A DNA stretch of 64,000 nucleotides from Streptomyces sp. NBC_00259. Its GTDB lineage: Bacteria > Actinomycetota > Actinomycetes > Streptomycetales > Streptomycetaceae. Each line of letters starts with the position of its first letter. Position 1 is the first letter of the stretch. Where the stretch lies: positions 1,364,001 to 1,428,000 of the forward strand of contig NZ_CP108080.1 in assembly GCF_036181745.1 (NCBI RefSeq), read 5' to 3'. The translations under genes were made by a program, and so were the position numbers. A model generated the notes under the pieces. That model searched no databases. It was not told the origin of the DNA and saw only the letters and a list, made by a program, of their open reading frames with translations. Shown here one piece after another: positions 51,928 through 61,294 of this stretch.

Positions 51928-52146
51928 CTACTCGCCGCCCTTCTGGACGAAGGACCGCACGAAGTCCTCTGCGTTCTCCTCGAGGACGTCGTCGATCTCG
52001 TCGAGTACGGAGTCGACGTCGTCGGACAGCTTCTCCTGGCGCTCCTTGAGGTCCTCCGAAGCCTGCGCTTCCTGCGCCTGCTCCTCGACCTCCTCGGTGG
52101 AACGCGTGGCCCGCTGCTGTCCGCCGCCGGTGTCCTTGGTCGCCAT
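51928..52146 (-). CDS. pup: Prokaryotic ubiquitin-like protein Pup, ending in GGE
   Basis: 72 residues from ATG 52146 (GAGGG just upstream). Disordered N-terminus (MATKDTGGGQQRATRSTEEV) and a coiled-coil-forming region (LSDDVDSVLDEIDDVLEENA) that binds ARC. The last codons give QKGGE: Glu is encoded directly (GAG at 51931-51933), so no deamidation is needed before ligation by PafA. Downstream of dop and upstream of prcB, the conserved order. Confidence 0.97.
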   Translation of the reverse strand: MATKDTGGGQQRATRSTEEVEEQAQEAQASEDLKERQEKLSDDVDSVLDEIDDVLEENAEDFVRSFVQKGGE

Positions 52147-52281
52147 ATCCCTCACCCCGCTCGGTTTGCCCGTTTGGTTCGGCACACTCAAGATCAGACC
52201 CTACAAGCAGGGTCTGACATCGGCCCCTCGCTTTGCTCAACGTCCGGGGGCCACCTTCATGATTCCCGGACGCGGACCATT

Positions 52282-53793
52282 TCAGCCGCCGGAGAGGACG
52301 CGGACCAGCTCCTCCGCGGTCCGGCACCGGTCCAGGAGCTCCTTCACATGGTTACGTGTACCCCGCAACGGTTCCAGCGTGGGCACCCGCTGCAGAGAGT
52401 CACGGCCGGGGAGATCGAAGATCACCGAGTCCCAGGAGGCCGCGGCCACGTCGTCCGCGTACTGCTCCAGACAGCGACCGCGGAAATACGCCCTGGTGTC
52501 CTCAGGAGGCTTGCTCTCGGCGCGCTCGACGTCCGCCTCGTCCAGGAGGCGCTTCATCTTCCCGCGGGCCGCCAGACGGTTGTACAGGCCCTTCTCGGGG
52601 CGTACGTCGGCGTACTGCAGGTCCACGAGGTGCAGCCGTGCCGCGTCCCAGTCCAGGCTGTCGCGTCGCCGGTAGCCCTCCAGGATCTCCTTCTTCGCGA
52701 TCCAGTCCAGCTCGCCGGACAGGCTCATCGGATCGTTCTCGAGCCGGTTGAGGGTGTCCTCCCAGCGCACCAGGATGTCGCTGGTCTGCTCGTCGGCGTC
52801 CACGCCGAAGCGCTCCTCGACGTACTTCCGGGCCAGCTCGAAGTACTCCATCTGCAACTGGACCGCGGTGAGTGTCCGGCCGCTGCGCAGCGTGACCAGA
52901 CGCTGCAGGCTCGGGTCGTGGGACACCTGGTGGAGCGTGCGGACGGGCTGGTCGACCGCGAGATCGACGTTGATGAAGCCGTCCTCGATCATGGACAGGA
53001 CCAGCGAGGTCGTGCCGAGCTTGAGGTACGTCGAGATCTCCGACAGATTCGCGTCGCCGATGATCACATGGAGCCTGCGGTACTTCTCCGCGTCGGCGTG
53101 CGGCTCGTCCCTGGTGTTGATGATGGGCCGCTTCAGCGTGGTCTCCAGCCCGACCTCGACCTCGAAGTAGTCCGCCCGCTGGCTGATCTGGAAGCCGTGC
53201 TCGTGGCCGTCCTGGCCGATCCCGACCCGGCCGGCGCCGGTGACGACCTGGCGGGACACGAAGAACGGCGTGAGGTGCCGCACGATGTCCGAGAAGGGCG
53301 TCTCCCGCTTCATCAGGTAGTTCTCGTGCGTGCCGTAGGACGCGCCCTTGTTGTCGGTGTTGTTCTTGTACAGGTGGATGGGCTGGGCGCCGGGGAGCTG
53401 AGCGGCCCGCTCGGCGGCCTCCGCCATGATCCGCTCGCCGGCCTTGTCCCAGAGCACGGCGTCGCGCGGATTGGTGACCTCGGGGGCGCTGTACTCGGGG
53501 TGGGCGTGGTCCACGTAGAGCCGGGCCCCGTTGGTGAGGATCACATTGGCCAGGCCGATGTCCTCGTCGGTGAGCTGGCTGGAGTCGGCGGCCTCGCGGG
53601 CGAGGTCGAAGCCGCGGGCGTCCCGCAGCGGATTCTCCTCCTCGAAGTCCCAGCGGGCGCGTCGCGCCCGGTGCATCGCCGCCGCGTAGGCGTTGACGAT
53701 CTGGGACGAGGTGAGCATGGCATTGGCGTTCGGGTGGCCGGGGACGGAGATGCCGTACTCCGTCTCGATACCCATTACTCGCCGTACGGTCAT
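52282..53793 (-). CDS. dop: Depupylase/deamidase Dop
   Basis: 503 residues from ATG 53793 with GGAGG 5 bases upstream. A homologue of Paf[18 protein letters not shown], an insertion typical of Dop (about 35-75, the Dop loop), catalytic Asp region [14 protein letters not shown], and [19 protein letters not shown]. It removes Pup from substrates and, in GGQ organisms, deamidates Pup. Because Pup here already ends in Glu, its needed activity should be depupylation. Confidence 0.97.
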   Translation of the reverse strand: MTVRRVMGIETEYGISVPGHPNANAMLTSSQIVNAYAAAMHRARRARWDFEEENPLRDARGFDLAREAADSSQLTDEDIGLANVILTNGARLYVDHAHPEYSAPEVTNPRDAVLWDKAGERIMAEAAERAAQLPGAQPIHLYKNNTDNKGASYGTHENYLMKRETPFSDIVRHLTPFFVSRQVVTGAGRVGIGQDGHEHGFQISQRADYFEVEVGLETTLKRPIINTRDEPHADAEKYRRLHVIIGDANLSEISTYLKLGTTSLVLSMIEDGFINVDLAVDQPVRTLHQVSHDPSLQRLVTLRSGRTLTAVQLQMEYFELARKYVEERFGVDADEQTSDILVRWEDTLNRLENDPMSLSGELDWIAKKEILEGYRRRDSLDWDAARLHLVDLQYADVRPEKGLYNRLAARGKMKRLLDEADVERAESKPPEDTRAYFRGRCLEQYADDVAAASWDSVIFDLPGRDSLQRVPTLEPLRGTRNHVKELLDRCRTAEELVRVLSGG

Positions 53794-53998
53794 GCGGCCC
53801 TCCTTGCCCGGCGGCGCTCCCGTCTGGGGGCGGCGCTCAAGTACCGCTCGTGCTCCGGTGCGTGTGCGGTGCCCGTCCCCGCACTGCGCGACCCGGCGGT
53901 ACGGACGAGCCTAGAACGCCTCTGCGCTGGTGGGGAGATCAATTCGGTCATTGCTCTGTGTGGTGCGATTACCCGTCCGGACGCCCTGGGAAAGCAGG

Positions 53999-54055
53999 CG
54001 GCTGCGGATGCCCTCCCCCGATCTCGACGGGGGAGCCCCAGGACATCCGCAGCCG
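53999..54055 (-). terminator. Two-level hairpin after arc
   Basis: Outer stem CGGCTGCGGATG (53999-54010) with CATCCGCAGCCG (54044-54055), inner stem CTCCCCC (54013-54019) with GGGGGAG (54029-54035). It begins 9 bp beyond the arc stop. The rest of the 271-bp gap up to dop (53794-53998) shows nothing definite and probably carries the dop promoter. Confidence 0.8.
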
Positions 54056-54064
54056 GGCTGCGAT

Positions 54065-55831
54065 CTACAGGTACTGACCGGTGTTCGCCACCGTGTCGAT
54101 GGAGCGTCCGGTGTCTGCGCCCTGCTTTCCGGTGACGAGGGTGCGGATGAAGACGATCCGCTCGCCCTTCTTTCCGGAGATCCGGGCCCAGTCGTCCGGG
54201 TTCGTGGTGTTCGGCAGGTCCTCGTTCTCCTTGAATTCGTCCACGCAGGCCTGGAGCAGGTGCGCGACGCGGAGACCCTTCTGGTCGTGGTCCAGGAAGG
54301 CCTTGATGGCCATCTTCTTCGCCCGGTCCACGATGTTCTGGATCATGGCGCCGGAATTGAAGTCCTTGAAGTACAGGACTTCCTTGTCGCCGTTGGCGTA
54401 CGTCACCTCGAGGAAGCGGTTCTCCTCGGATTCGGCGTACATCTGCTCGACGACCGACTGGATCATGCCCCCGACCGCCGCCTCCTTGGAGCCGGTGTGC
54501 TCGGCGAGGTCGTCGGCGTGCAGCGGCAGCGTCGGCGTCAGGTACTTGCCGAAGATGTCCTTCGCGGCCTCCGCGTCCGGACGCTCGATCTTGATCTTGA
54601 CGTCGAGCCGGCCGGGGCGCAGGATCGCGGGGTCGATCATGTCCTCGCGGTTCGAGGCACCGATCACGATCACGTTCTCGAGGCCCTCGACACCGTCGAT
54701 CTCGGCGAGCAGCTGCGGAACGATCGTGTTCTCGACGTCCGAGCTGACACCGGAGCCACGGGTGCGGAAGAGGGACTCCATCTCGTCGAAGAAGACGATG
54801 ACGGGGGTGCCCTCGCTCGCCTTCTCCCGGGCACGCTGGAAGACCAGGCGGATGTGCCGCTCGGTCTCGCCGACGTACTTGTTCAGGAGCTCGGGGCCCT
54901 TGATGTTGAGGAAGTAGCTCTTCCCCGCGGGCTGGCCGGTCACCTCGGCGACCTTCTTGGCAAGGGAGTTGGCGACGGCCTTGGCGATCAGCGTCTTGCC
55001 GCAGCCGGGCGGGCCGTAGAGCAGGATGCCCTTCGGCGGCCGCAGTTCGTGCTCCTTGAAGAGATCGGGGTGGAGGTACGGGAGCTCGACCGCGTCGCGG
55101 ATCATCTCGATCTGGCCGCCGAGGCCGCCGATCTTGTCGTAGTCGACGTCCGGGACCTCTTCGAGGACGAGCTCCTCGACCTCGCTCTTGGGGATCACTT
55201 CGTAGACGTAGCCGGAGCGGGGCTCGAGCAGCAGGGCGTCGCCGGGACGGACGGTGGTGTCCAGCAGCGTGTCCGCGAGCCGCACCACCCGTTCCTCGTC
55301 GGTGTGCCCGATCACCAGGGCACGCTCGCCGTCCTCGAGGATCTCCTTGAGGGTGACGATGTCCCCGGCACGCTCGAACTCCATGGCCTCGACCACGTTG
55401 AGCGCCTCGTTGAGCATGACTTCCTGGCCACGCCGGAGCTCCTCGAGCTCGACGCTGGGGCTGACGTTCACCCGGAGCTTGCGGCCCCCGGTGAAGATGT
55501 CGGCCGTGCCGTCCTCGTTCGCCTGCAGGAAGACACCGAAGCCGGCCGGCGGCTGTGCGAGCCGGTCGACCTCCTCCTTGAGGGCCACGATCTGGTCGCG
55601 GGCCTCACGGAGCGTGTTCGCCAGACGCTCGTTCTGTGCGGACACGCCGGCCAGGTTCGTCTGCAGCTCGACGATCCGCTCTTCGAGAATCCTCGTATGA
55701 CGCGGAGAGTCGGCGAGCTTGCGGCGCAGGACGGCGATTTCCTGCTCGAGATAGGCAACCTGGCCGGCGGGGTCTTCAGACCCTCGTCCCGGCCGGAAGC
55801 CGCGGTTGTTGTCGTCGTCGTGGGCTGCCAC
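54065..55831 (-). CDS. arc: Proteasome-activating AAA ATPase ARC (Mpa)
   Basis: 588 residues from GTG 55831 (GGAGG in the upstream leader). N-terminal coiled coil (about 20-75) that captures Pup, OB domains (about 90-230), AAA module with Walker A GPPGCGKT and Walker [11 protein letters not shown], and the C-terminal GQYL tail whose penultimate Tyr opens the 20S gate. It unfolds pupylated proteins. It lies upstream of dop with its own terminator between, so it may be a separate transcript. Confidence 0.97.
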   Translation of the reverse strand: MAAHDDDNNRGFRPGRGSEDPAGQVAYLEQEIAVLRRKLADSPRHTRILEERIVELQTNLAGVSAQNERLANTLREARDQIVALKEEVDRLAQPPAGFGVFLQANEDGTADIFTGGRKLRVNVSPSVELEELRRGQEVMLNEALNVVEAMEFERAGDIVTLKEILEDGERALVIGHTDEERVVRLADTLLDTTVRPGDALLLEPRSGYVYEVIPKSEVEELVLEEVPDVDYDKIGGLGGQIEMIRDAVELPYLHPDLFKEHELRPPKGILLYGPPGCGKTLIAKAVANSLAKKVAEVTGQPAGKSYFLNIKGPELLNKYVGETERHIRLVFQRAREKASEGTPVIVFFDEMESLFRTRGSGVSSDVENTIVPQLLAEIDGVEGLENVIVIGASNREDMIDPAILRPGRLDVKIKIERPDAEAAKDIFGKYLTPTLPLHADDLAEHTGSKEAAVGGMIQSVVEQMYAESEENRFLEVTYANGDKEVLYFKDFNSGAMIQNIVDRAKKMAIKAFLDHDQKGLRVAHLLQACVDEFKENEDLPNTTNPDDWARISGKKGERIVFIRTLVTGKQGADTGRSIDTVANTGQYL

Positions 55832-56088
55832 GGTCCTCACCTCCTCCAAGGGGAGCTGGACGCTTCCTGACCCTACCTGGGTGGGTGGTGATTGAAACCC
55901 CTAGATCACAAAGACGGAAGGGGTGTGTCCGATCTTCACCCTTGCGCTGCCCCTCACGCCAGGGGAATACCCACCCATCAACATCGGAAAGCGGGCGGTT
56001 GTATCGTCGGAGCGGTCAACACCCGTCAGGGCTGGCCCATATTGATACAACACGGCTTGATGAACACCGCGCAGGAACGGCAGGCGAC

Positions 56089-56367
56089 ATGAACGAGGCT
56101 CTCGAAGTCTGGATCGACCAGGATCTCTGCACCGGCGACGGCATCTGCGCCCAGTACGCGCCCGAGGTCTTCGAGCTGGACATCGACGGTCTGGCCTACG
56201 TGAAGAGCGGCGAGGACGAGCTGTTGCAGCAGCCGGGCGCCACAACGCCCGTACCGCTGCCGCTGCTGACGGATGTCATCGACTCGGCCAAGGAGTGCCC
56301 GGGCGACTGCATTCATGTACGCCGCGTTTCGGACAAGGTCGAGGTGTACGGGCCCGAGGCGGACTAG
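56089..56367 (+). CDS. 3Fe-4S-type ferredoxin
   Basis: 92 residues from ATG 56089. Cluster ligands: Cys14 and Cys20 in LCTGDGICAQYAPEVF, with Asp17 replacing the second Cys, and a later Cys in KECPGDCI. The Asp substitution indicates a 3Fe-4S cluster, as in Streptomyces ferredoxins that serve cytochromes P450. No P450 is nearby. It is divergent from arc across a 257-bp region. Confidence 0.9.
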   Translation: MNEALEVWIDQDLCTGDGICAQYAPEVFELDIDGLAYVKSGEDELLQQPGATTPVPLPLLTDVIDSAKECPGDCIHVRRVSDKVEVYGPEAD

Positions 56368-56389
56368 GGGGCGCACGCAGAGTGCAGGC

Positions 56390-56968
56390 TCAGGCACTCC
56401 CGGTGGCGGCGGCGCCCTCGGCCGACTCGACGAACTTCCCGCCGCGCCACTGCCACTTGACCTTCTCCTGCTGGTCCGGACAGCAGCGCGGCACGTCCTG
56501 CGAGGAGTAGCCGAGAAGGGTCGCCGTGACCGCTCCGTCACGGACGGCGAAGTCGGCCACGCTCAGCCGTCGCGTGGGCTCGAGGAGGGTCGCGACGACG
56601 CGCGGGGTGCCGGGCGCCGACCGGGCCAGCACGTAGATGCCGCTCGGCGGGGTGCCGGAGCCCGCGGCGCAGCGGGCCACCACGACCGTCTCCGCACCGC
56701 CGTCGCCGTCGAGGTCCCCCGAGGCGTTCTTGACCAGCTGGGTGGCCGCCGATCCGCATTCCAGCGGCAGCTCGACGTCGGTGGCCTCCGGTGCCGGTGC
56801 CGGCGCCGCGGCGGTGACCGTCTTCGGACCGGACTGGCCCGCGTTCGCGTGATCGGGCTGGAGCACTCCCGCCCCGGCGACGACCGCGGCCATCGCGGTC
56901 GCGGTGGCCAGCCAGTGCACCGGGCGGGCGTGGGTGTGCGCGAGATCCGGGACGGCGGAGGTCTGCAC
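56390..56968 (-). CDS. Secreted or membrane-anchored protein with Asp-rich loop
   Basis: 192 residues from GTG 56968 with AGGAGA 7 bases upstream. An N-terminal hydrophobic segment (VHWLATATAMAAVVAGAGVL, about 18-38) acts as signal or anchor; then a Pro/Ala linker and a domain with a DXDXDG-like loop (GDLDGDGGAETVVVARC) resembling VCBS/FG-GAP calcium loops. Cys residues in LECGSA, VARCAAG and PRCCPDQ suggest disulfides. No named family recognised. Confidence 0.78.
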   Translation of the reverse strand: MQTSAVPDLAHTHARPVHWLATATAMAAVVAGAGVLQPDHANAGQSGPKTVTAAAPAPAPEATDVELPLECGSAATQLVKNASGDLDGDGGAETVVVARCAAGSGTPPSGIYVLARSAPGTPRVVATLLEPTRRLSVADFAVRDGAVTATLLGYSSQDVPRCCPDQQEKVKWQWRGGKFVESAEGAAATGSA

Positions 56969-57084
56969 CGAGGCGTCTCCTGTTGAACAGCGGTACCGGT
57001 GGGGGTGCCCCGCATAGTGCCACACGTCACAGGTGGCGGGAACAGGGGGGTACGAAACCTCCTCGGTGAGGAGTCAACGTAAGA

Positions 57085-57132
57085 GCGCCGCCGTCGAGTT
57101 CCCGTTCGCTGCCGGGAACTCGACGGCGGCGC
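57085..57132 (-). terminator. Strong terminator after trmI
   Basis: Perfect 20-bp stem (57085-57104 with 57113-57132, starting GCGCCGCCGTCGAGTTCCCG), 8-base loop, about 35 bp beyond the trmI stop. Confidence 0.9.
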
Positions 57133-57167
57133 CATCGCGTTGTGCAGGGCGTCGGCCTGATGGGCGC

Positions 57168-58055
57168 TCAGCCCTTGTTGGGGCCCTCGTAGTCCTCGCC
57201 GTACGCGCCCTTGGCGGGCCGGCGGCGGCGCATCGGGGGCTCCACACCGTCGGCGAGACGGCGGGCGGTGACGAGGAAGCCGGTGTGGCCGATCATCCGA
57301 TGGTCCGGCCGCACGGCCAGACCCTCGACGTGCCAGTTCCGGATCATCGACTCCCAGGGCTGCGGTTCGGCGTAGCAGCCGATCTCGCGGATGGACTCGA
57401 CGGTCCGCGCGAGCTGCGTCGTGGTCGCCACGTAACAGCACAGGATGCCGCCGGGGACCAGCGCCTTGGAGACGGCGTCCAGGCACTCCCAGGGGGCCAG
57501 CATGTCCAGAATGACGCGGTCGACGTCGGCGTCCGAGAGATTGTCCTGGAGGTCGCCGACGGTGAGCGTCCAGGCCGGGTGCGGTCCGCCGAAGTAGCGC
57601 TCCACGTTGCCCTGGGCGATCTCCGCGAAGTCCTCACGGCGCTCGTAGGAGTGCAGCATGCCCTCGTCGCCGATCGCACGCAGCAGGAAGCTGCTGAGCG
57701 AGCCCGATCCCACCCCGGCCTCGACGACGCGTGCGCCGGGGAAGATGTCGGCGAAGGCCAGGATCTGCCCCGCGTCCTTGGGGTAGACCACGGCGGCGCC
57801 GCGGGGCATGGACAGGACGTAGTCGGGGAGCAGGGGGCGCAGCGCGAGATAGGCGACGTTTCCCGTGGTACGGACAACACTGCCCTCGGGAGCGCCGATC
57901 AGCTCGTCGTGCGGGAAGGAACCCTTGTGGGTGTGGAAGTTCTTCCCGGCCTCGAGCGTGAACGTGTAGTGGCGTCCCTTGGGGTCGGTGAGCTGGACCT
58001 GGTCCCCGACCTTGAAGGGCCCGCGACGGCGGGCGGCACCGGTCGGTTCGGACAT
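57168..58055 (-). CDS. trmI: tRNA (adenine-58-N1)-methyltransferase TrmI
   Basis: 295 residues from ATG 58055. The N-terminal beta domain (PFKVGDQVQLTDPKGRHYTF) and the Rossmann SAM-binding domain with VVEAGVGSGSLSSFLLRA, then LDMLAPWECLDAVSKALVPG, are those of TrmI. It methylates A58 of tRNA, stabilising the T-loop. Family members sit beside the proteasome genes and the M50/RecB genes in actinobacteria, as here. Confidence 0.95.
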   Translation of the reverse strand: MSEPTGAARRRGPFKVGDQVQLTDPKGRHYTFTLEAGKNFHTHKGSFPHDELIGAPEGSVVRTTGNVAYLALRPLLPDYVLSMPRGAAVVYPKDAGQILAFADIFPGARVVEAGVGSGSLSSFLLRAIGDEGMLHSYERREDFAEIAQGNVERYFGGPHPAWTLTVGDLQDNLSDADVDRVILDMLAPWECLDAVSKALVPGGILCCYVATTTQLARTVESIREIGCYAEPQPWESMIRNWHVEGLAVRPDHRMIGHTGFLVTARRLADGVEPPMRRRRPAKGAYGEDYEGPNKG

Positions 58056-58110
58056 GTGACCAGTGTATGGGCTCCGCGAACCCGCCCGTGCCACACGGGT
58101 TCGGGAGCGC

Positions 58111-59358
58111 TCAGGAGCCCGGGCGGGCCATGGCGGCCACGAAGGCCCGCTCGACGTCCGCCGTGGAGAGCACTCCGTAGATCTCGCCGGTCTCCTCCAC
58201 CACCAGGTACTCGGTGGCGGGGCTGGCGCGGAGACGGTCGAGGAGGACCTCGCCGGCGAGTTCGGCGGGGATCCTCATGCCGTCGGTGAGGTCCTGGGAG
58301 AGCCCGCCGACGGCGACCCACGGGCGGCGGTGCTCGGGAACACCGACGATCGCGGCCTCCCGGACGAGGCCCGTCGGGTCACCGCGTCCGTCGACGACGA
58401 CCAGGGCGCGGGCGCCCGCCTCGTTGGCACGGCGCAGCGCCTCGGAGAGCGGGGTGTCGGACTCGACGGGGACGGCGCGCCGGGTGAGCGCGCGGGCCTG
58501 CAGCTCGGGCAGGTGCTCGCGGAGGCGGGCCATGCGCAGGCTGTTGCCCGCGCCGGTCCAGATGATCGCGGCGAGGATGGCGGCGAGCAGCGCGTCGGTG
58601 ACGGTCTCCATGCCGCCGATGTCCTCGGTGGCGTTGCCGAGCGCGCCGGTGTGGGTGAGCAGCGGAAGGCCGATCAGCACGGCGACGGCGAGGGCCCGGC
58701 CGACCCAGGCGGCGGCGACGGTGCCGCTCATCGGCCTTCCGGTGATCTTCCAGACGACCGCGCGCAGCATCCGGCCGCCGTCCAGCGGGAGTCCCGGCAG
58801 GAGGTTGAAGGCGGCGACGATGAGGTTGGAGATCATCAGCCCGGCCAGCAGGACGCCGGGGACGGTGCCGGGCTCGACGGCGTACATGCCCGCGTAGAAC
58901 ACACCGGCGAGCACGAGCGACAGGAGCGGTCCCACGAAGGCGAGGACGAACTCGCGGCCGGGGGTCTCGGATTCCTTCTCGATCTCCGATACGCCGCCGA
59001 AGAACTGGAGCTGGATCCGGCGCACGGGCAGCTTGTAGCGGAGCGCCACGACCGTGTGGGCCAGTTCGTGGACGAGCACGGAGGCGTAGAAGGCGACGGC
59101 GAAGAAGAGCGAGACCAGGTAGCGGGCCCCGCCGAGTTCGGGCAGGACTCTGTCGAGCTGTCCGCCGAAGACCCAGGTGATCAGGGCCGCCACCAGGAAC
59201 CAGCTGGGCGCGACGTACACGGGCACACCGAAGGGGCGGCCCATGAGAATGCCGCCGCCCGGCTCCTCGGAACGGCTCTTCTTGCCGTTGCCGGGGTCGG
59301 CTCCCTCCGTGCCGGACCGCGGCCGCGTGCGCTCGCCGCTCTCCTCGTCCTTGTTCAC
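58111..59358 (-). CDS. M50 site-2 protease with CBS domains
   Basis: 415 residues. Zinc motif HELAH in VLVHELAHTVVALRYKLPV (about 95-113) and the third ligand in NLLPGLPLDGGRMLRAV (about 165), within about six membrane helices; two CBS domains follow (about 255-400). The N-terminal 35 residues are charged and disordered. CBS domains may bind adenine nucleotides and set activity. It cleaves membrane proteins within the bilayer; substrate unknown. It is 55 bp upstream of trmI, in the same direction. Confidence 0.93.
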   Translation of the reverse strand: MNKDEESGERTRPRSGTEGADPGNGKKSRSEEPGGGILMGRPFGVPVYVAPSWFLVAALITWVFGGQLDRVLPELGGARYLVSLFFAVAFYASVLVHELAHTVVALRYKLPVRRIQLQFFGGVSEIEKESETPGREFVLAFVGPLLSLVLAGVFYAGMYAVEPGTVPGVLLAGLMISNLIVAAFNLLPGLPLDGGRMLRAVVWKITGRPMSGTVAAAWVGRALAVAVLIGLPLLTHTGALGNATEDIGGMETVTDALLAAILAAIIWTGAGNSLRMARLREHLPELQARALTRRAVPVESDTPLSEALRRANEAGARALVVVDGRGDPTGLVREAAIVGVPEHRRPWVAVGGLSQDLTDGMRIPAELAGEVLLDRLRASPATEYLVVEETGEIYGVLSTADVERAFVAAMARPGS

Positions 59359-59465
59359 GGGTTCCCTTCGTTGCGAGCCGTCGCTCGTTCGATCATGCAG
59401 TGCGAGAGGGTCTGACGTCGATGGTATTCCGCTCGCTGTCAGTGGCGGGCCGTAGGGTCTGAGTC

Positions 59466-60410
59466 ATGAGTACGAGTCAGCCGTCCGCTCCGGAAGGCGT
59501 GCCGCAGCCCGTCCTGGAGGATGTGCCCGCCACGACGGACGGGCATCCGGCGCCGCCGGAGAGCCCGGAGAGTTCCCCCTCCGCCCGGGAGGGCCGGCCG
59601 CCCATGTCGCTGTCGCCTTCGCGCGCGAGCGACTTCATGCAGTGCCCTCTGCTCTACCGGTTCCGCGTGATCGACAGACTCCCGGAGAAGCCGAGCGAGG
59701 CGGCCACGCGGGGCACGCTCGTGCACGCCGTGCTGGAGCGGCTCTTCGACGCGCCGGCGGTGGAGCGCACGCCGCCGCGGGCGAAGGCGCTGATTCCCGG
59801 GCAGTGGGACCGGCTGCTGGAGTCGAAGCCGGAGCTGAGCGAGCTGTTCGCGCAGGACGACGGCGCCGAGCGGCTGGCGCGCTGGCTGACCGAGGCGGAG
59901 CAGCTGGTCGAGCGGTGGTTCTCGCTGGAGGATCCGACGCGGCTGGAGCCCGCGGAGCGCGAGCTGTTCGTGGAGACGGAGCTGGAGTCGGGGCTGCGGC
60001 TGCGCGGAGTGATCGACCGGGTCGACGTGGCGCCGACCGGTGATGTGCGGATCGTCGACTACAAGACGGGCAAGGCCCCCCGCCCCGAGTACAGCGAGGG
60101 CGCGCTGTTCCAGATGAAGTTCTACGCCCTCGTGATCTGGCGGCTGAAGGGCGTCGTGCCGCGGCGGCTGCAGCTGGTGTATCTGGGCAGCGGGGAGGTG
60201 CTCACCTACGACCCGGTCGCGGCGGATCTGGAGCGGGTCGAGCGCAAGCTGCTGGCGCTGTGGGAGGCGATCGTGCGGGCGACGGAGACGGGCGACTGGC
60301 GGCCGCGTCCGACGAAGCTCTGCGGCTGGTGCGACCACCAGTCGGTGTGCCCCGAGTTCGGGGGCACGCCCCCGGTGTACCCGCTGCCGGTGGTGCCGCC
60401 GCCTCGCTGA
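59466..60410 (+). CDS. RecB-like PD-(D/E)XK exonuclease with Fe-S cysteines
   Basis: 314 residues. After a Pro/Glu-rich N-terminus of about 45 residues comes LSPSRASDFMQCPLLYRF, then the nuclease core RGVIDRVDVAPTGDVRIVDY with YKTGK (about 195-205), and C-terminal KLCGWCDHQSVCPEF. One Cys before and three after the nuclease core match the iron-sulfur staple of AddB/Cas4-type nucleases. It probably acts in DNA processing. It is divergent from the M50 protease gene. No helicase or cas gene is nearby. Confidence 0.93.
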   Translation: MSTSQPSAPEGVPQPVLEDVPATTDGHPAPPESPESSPSAREGRPPMSLSPSRASDFMQCPLLYRFRVIDRLPEKPSEAATRGTLVHAVLERLFDAPAVERTPPRAKALIPGQWDRLLESKPELSELFAQDDGAERLARWLTEAEQLVERWFSLEDPTRLEPAERELFVETELESGLRLRGVIDRVDVAPTGDVRIVDYKTGKAPRPEYSEGALFQMKFYALVIWRLKGVVPRRLQLVYLGSGEVLTYDPVAADLERVERKLLALWEAIVRATETGDWRPRPTKLCGWCDHQSVCPEFGGTPPVYPLPVVPPPR

Positions 60411-60524
60411 GCGGCGCGGTCCGCGCTCCGGGGTCCGTCCGCACCGGGCCGCGGCCGCCCCACGGGGTCCGTTTCGGGCGGGCAGGGCAGAATGGGGCCG
60501 GTCCAGCACTCTTGAGGAGATTCC

Positions 60525-61196
60525 GTGGCTATCCGCGTCCTACTCGTCGACGACCAACCGCTGCTGCGCACGGGCTTCCGGATGATCCTGGAGGCCGAGC
60601 CGGAGATCGCCGTGGTGGGTGAGGCCGGGGACGGTCTGCAGGCCCTGGAGCAGGTGCGGGCGCTGCAGCCGGACGTGGTGCTGATGGACATCCGGATGCC
60701 GCGGATGGACGGGGTCGAGGCGACCCGCCGGATCACCGGCCCGGAGCGGGACGGCCCGGCGAAGGTGCTGGTGCTGACCACGTTCGATCTCGACGAGTAC
60801 GTGGTGGAGGCGCTGCGGGCGGGGGCGAGCGGCTTCCTGCTGAAGGACGCCCCGGCGAACGAACTGGTGCAGGCGATCCGGGTGGTCGCGGCGGGCGAGG
60901 CGATGCTGGCGCCGAGCATCACGCGCCGGCTGCTCGACAAGTACGCCGGCCATCTGCCGTCCGGCGAGGAGCCGCTGCCGGACACGCTGCACACGCTGAC
61001 CGAGCGCGAGGTCGAGGTGCTCAAGCTGGTGGCCCGCGGCCTGTCGAACGCGGAGATCGCCGCGGATCTGTTCGTCAGCGAGACGACGGTCAAGACCCAT
61101 GTGGGCCATGTGCTGACGAAGCTCGGGCTGCGCGACCGGGTCCAGGCGGCGGTGTACGCGTACGAGAGCGGTCTGGTCCGCCCGGGCGCCCAGTAG
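60525..61196 (+). CDS. NarL/FixJ-type response regulator (orphan)
   Basis: 223 residues from GTG 60525 with GAGGAG 5 bases upstream. The receiver domain has Asp pair (LLVDDQPLLRTGF), phosphorylation Asp in VVLMDIRMPRMDGVEA (about 55), Thr in VLTTFD, and Lys in FLLKDAP; the LuxR HTH is at about 150-215 (LTEREVEVLKLVARGLSNAE). No histidine kinase gene is present on either side, so the partner lies elsewhere. Confidence 0.94.
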   Translation: MAIRVLLVDDQPLLRTGFRMILEAEPEIAVVGEAGDGLQALEQVRALQPDVVLMDIRMPRMDGVEATRRITGPERDGPAKVLVLTTFDLDEYVVEALRAGASGFLLKDAPANELVQAIRVVAAGEAMLAPSITRRLLDKYAGHLPSGEEPLPDTLHTLTEREVEVLKLVARGLSNAEIAADLFVSETTVKTHVGHVLTKLGLRDRVQAAVYAYESGLVRPGAQ

Positions 61197-61241
61197 GAAC
61201 CTTCACGCATACGCATACGCGCAGGCGCAGGCACACGCGCG

Positions 61242-61276
61242 GAGGAGCCCCGGGCCTTCAGGGCCCGGGGCTCCTC
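61242..61276. terminator. Bidirectional terminator
   Basis: Perfect 15-bp stem GAGGAGCCCCGGGCC (61242-61256) with GGCCCGGGGCTCCTC (61262-61276), 5-base loop, between the convergent response regulator and binding-protein genes. It is preceded by short CGCATA and CGCAGG repeats (61205-61232). Confidence 0.9.
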
Positions 61277-61294
61277 TGTTGTGCAGGTGGGGCG

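Noticed and set aside
59466..60410. Cas4-like nuclease as part of a CRISPR system
   Set aside because: No repeats, no other cas genes; stand-alone RecB-like nucleases with four Cys are common in actinobacteria at this locus.
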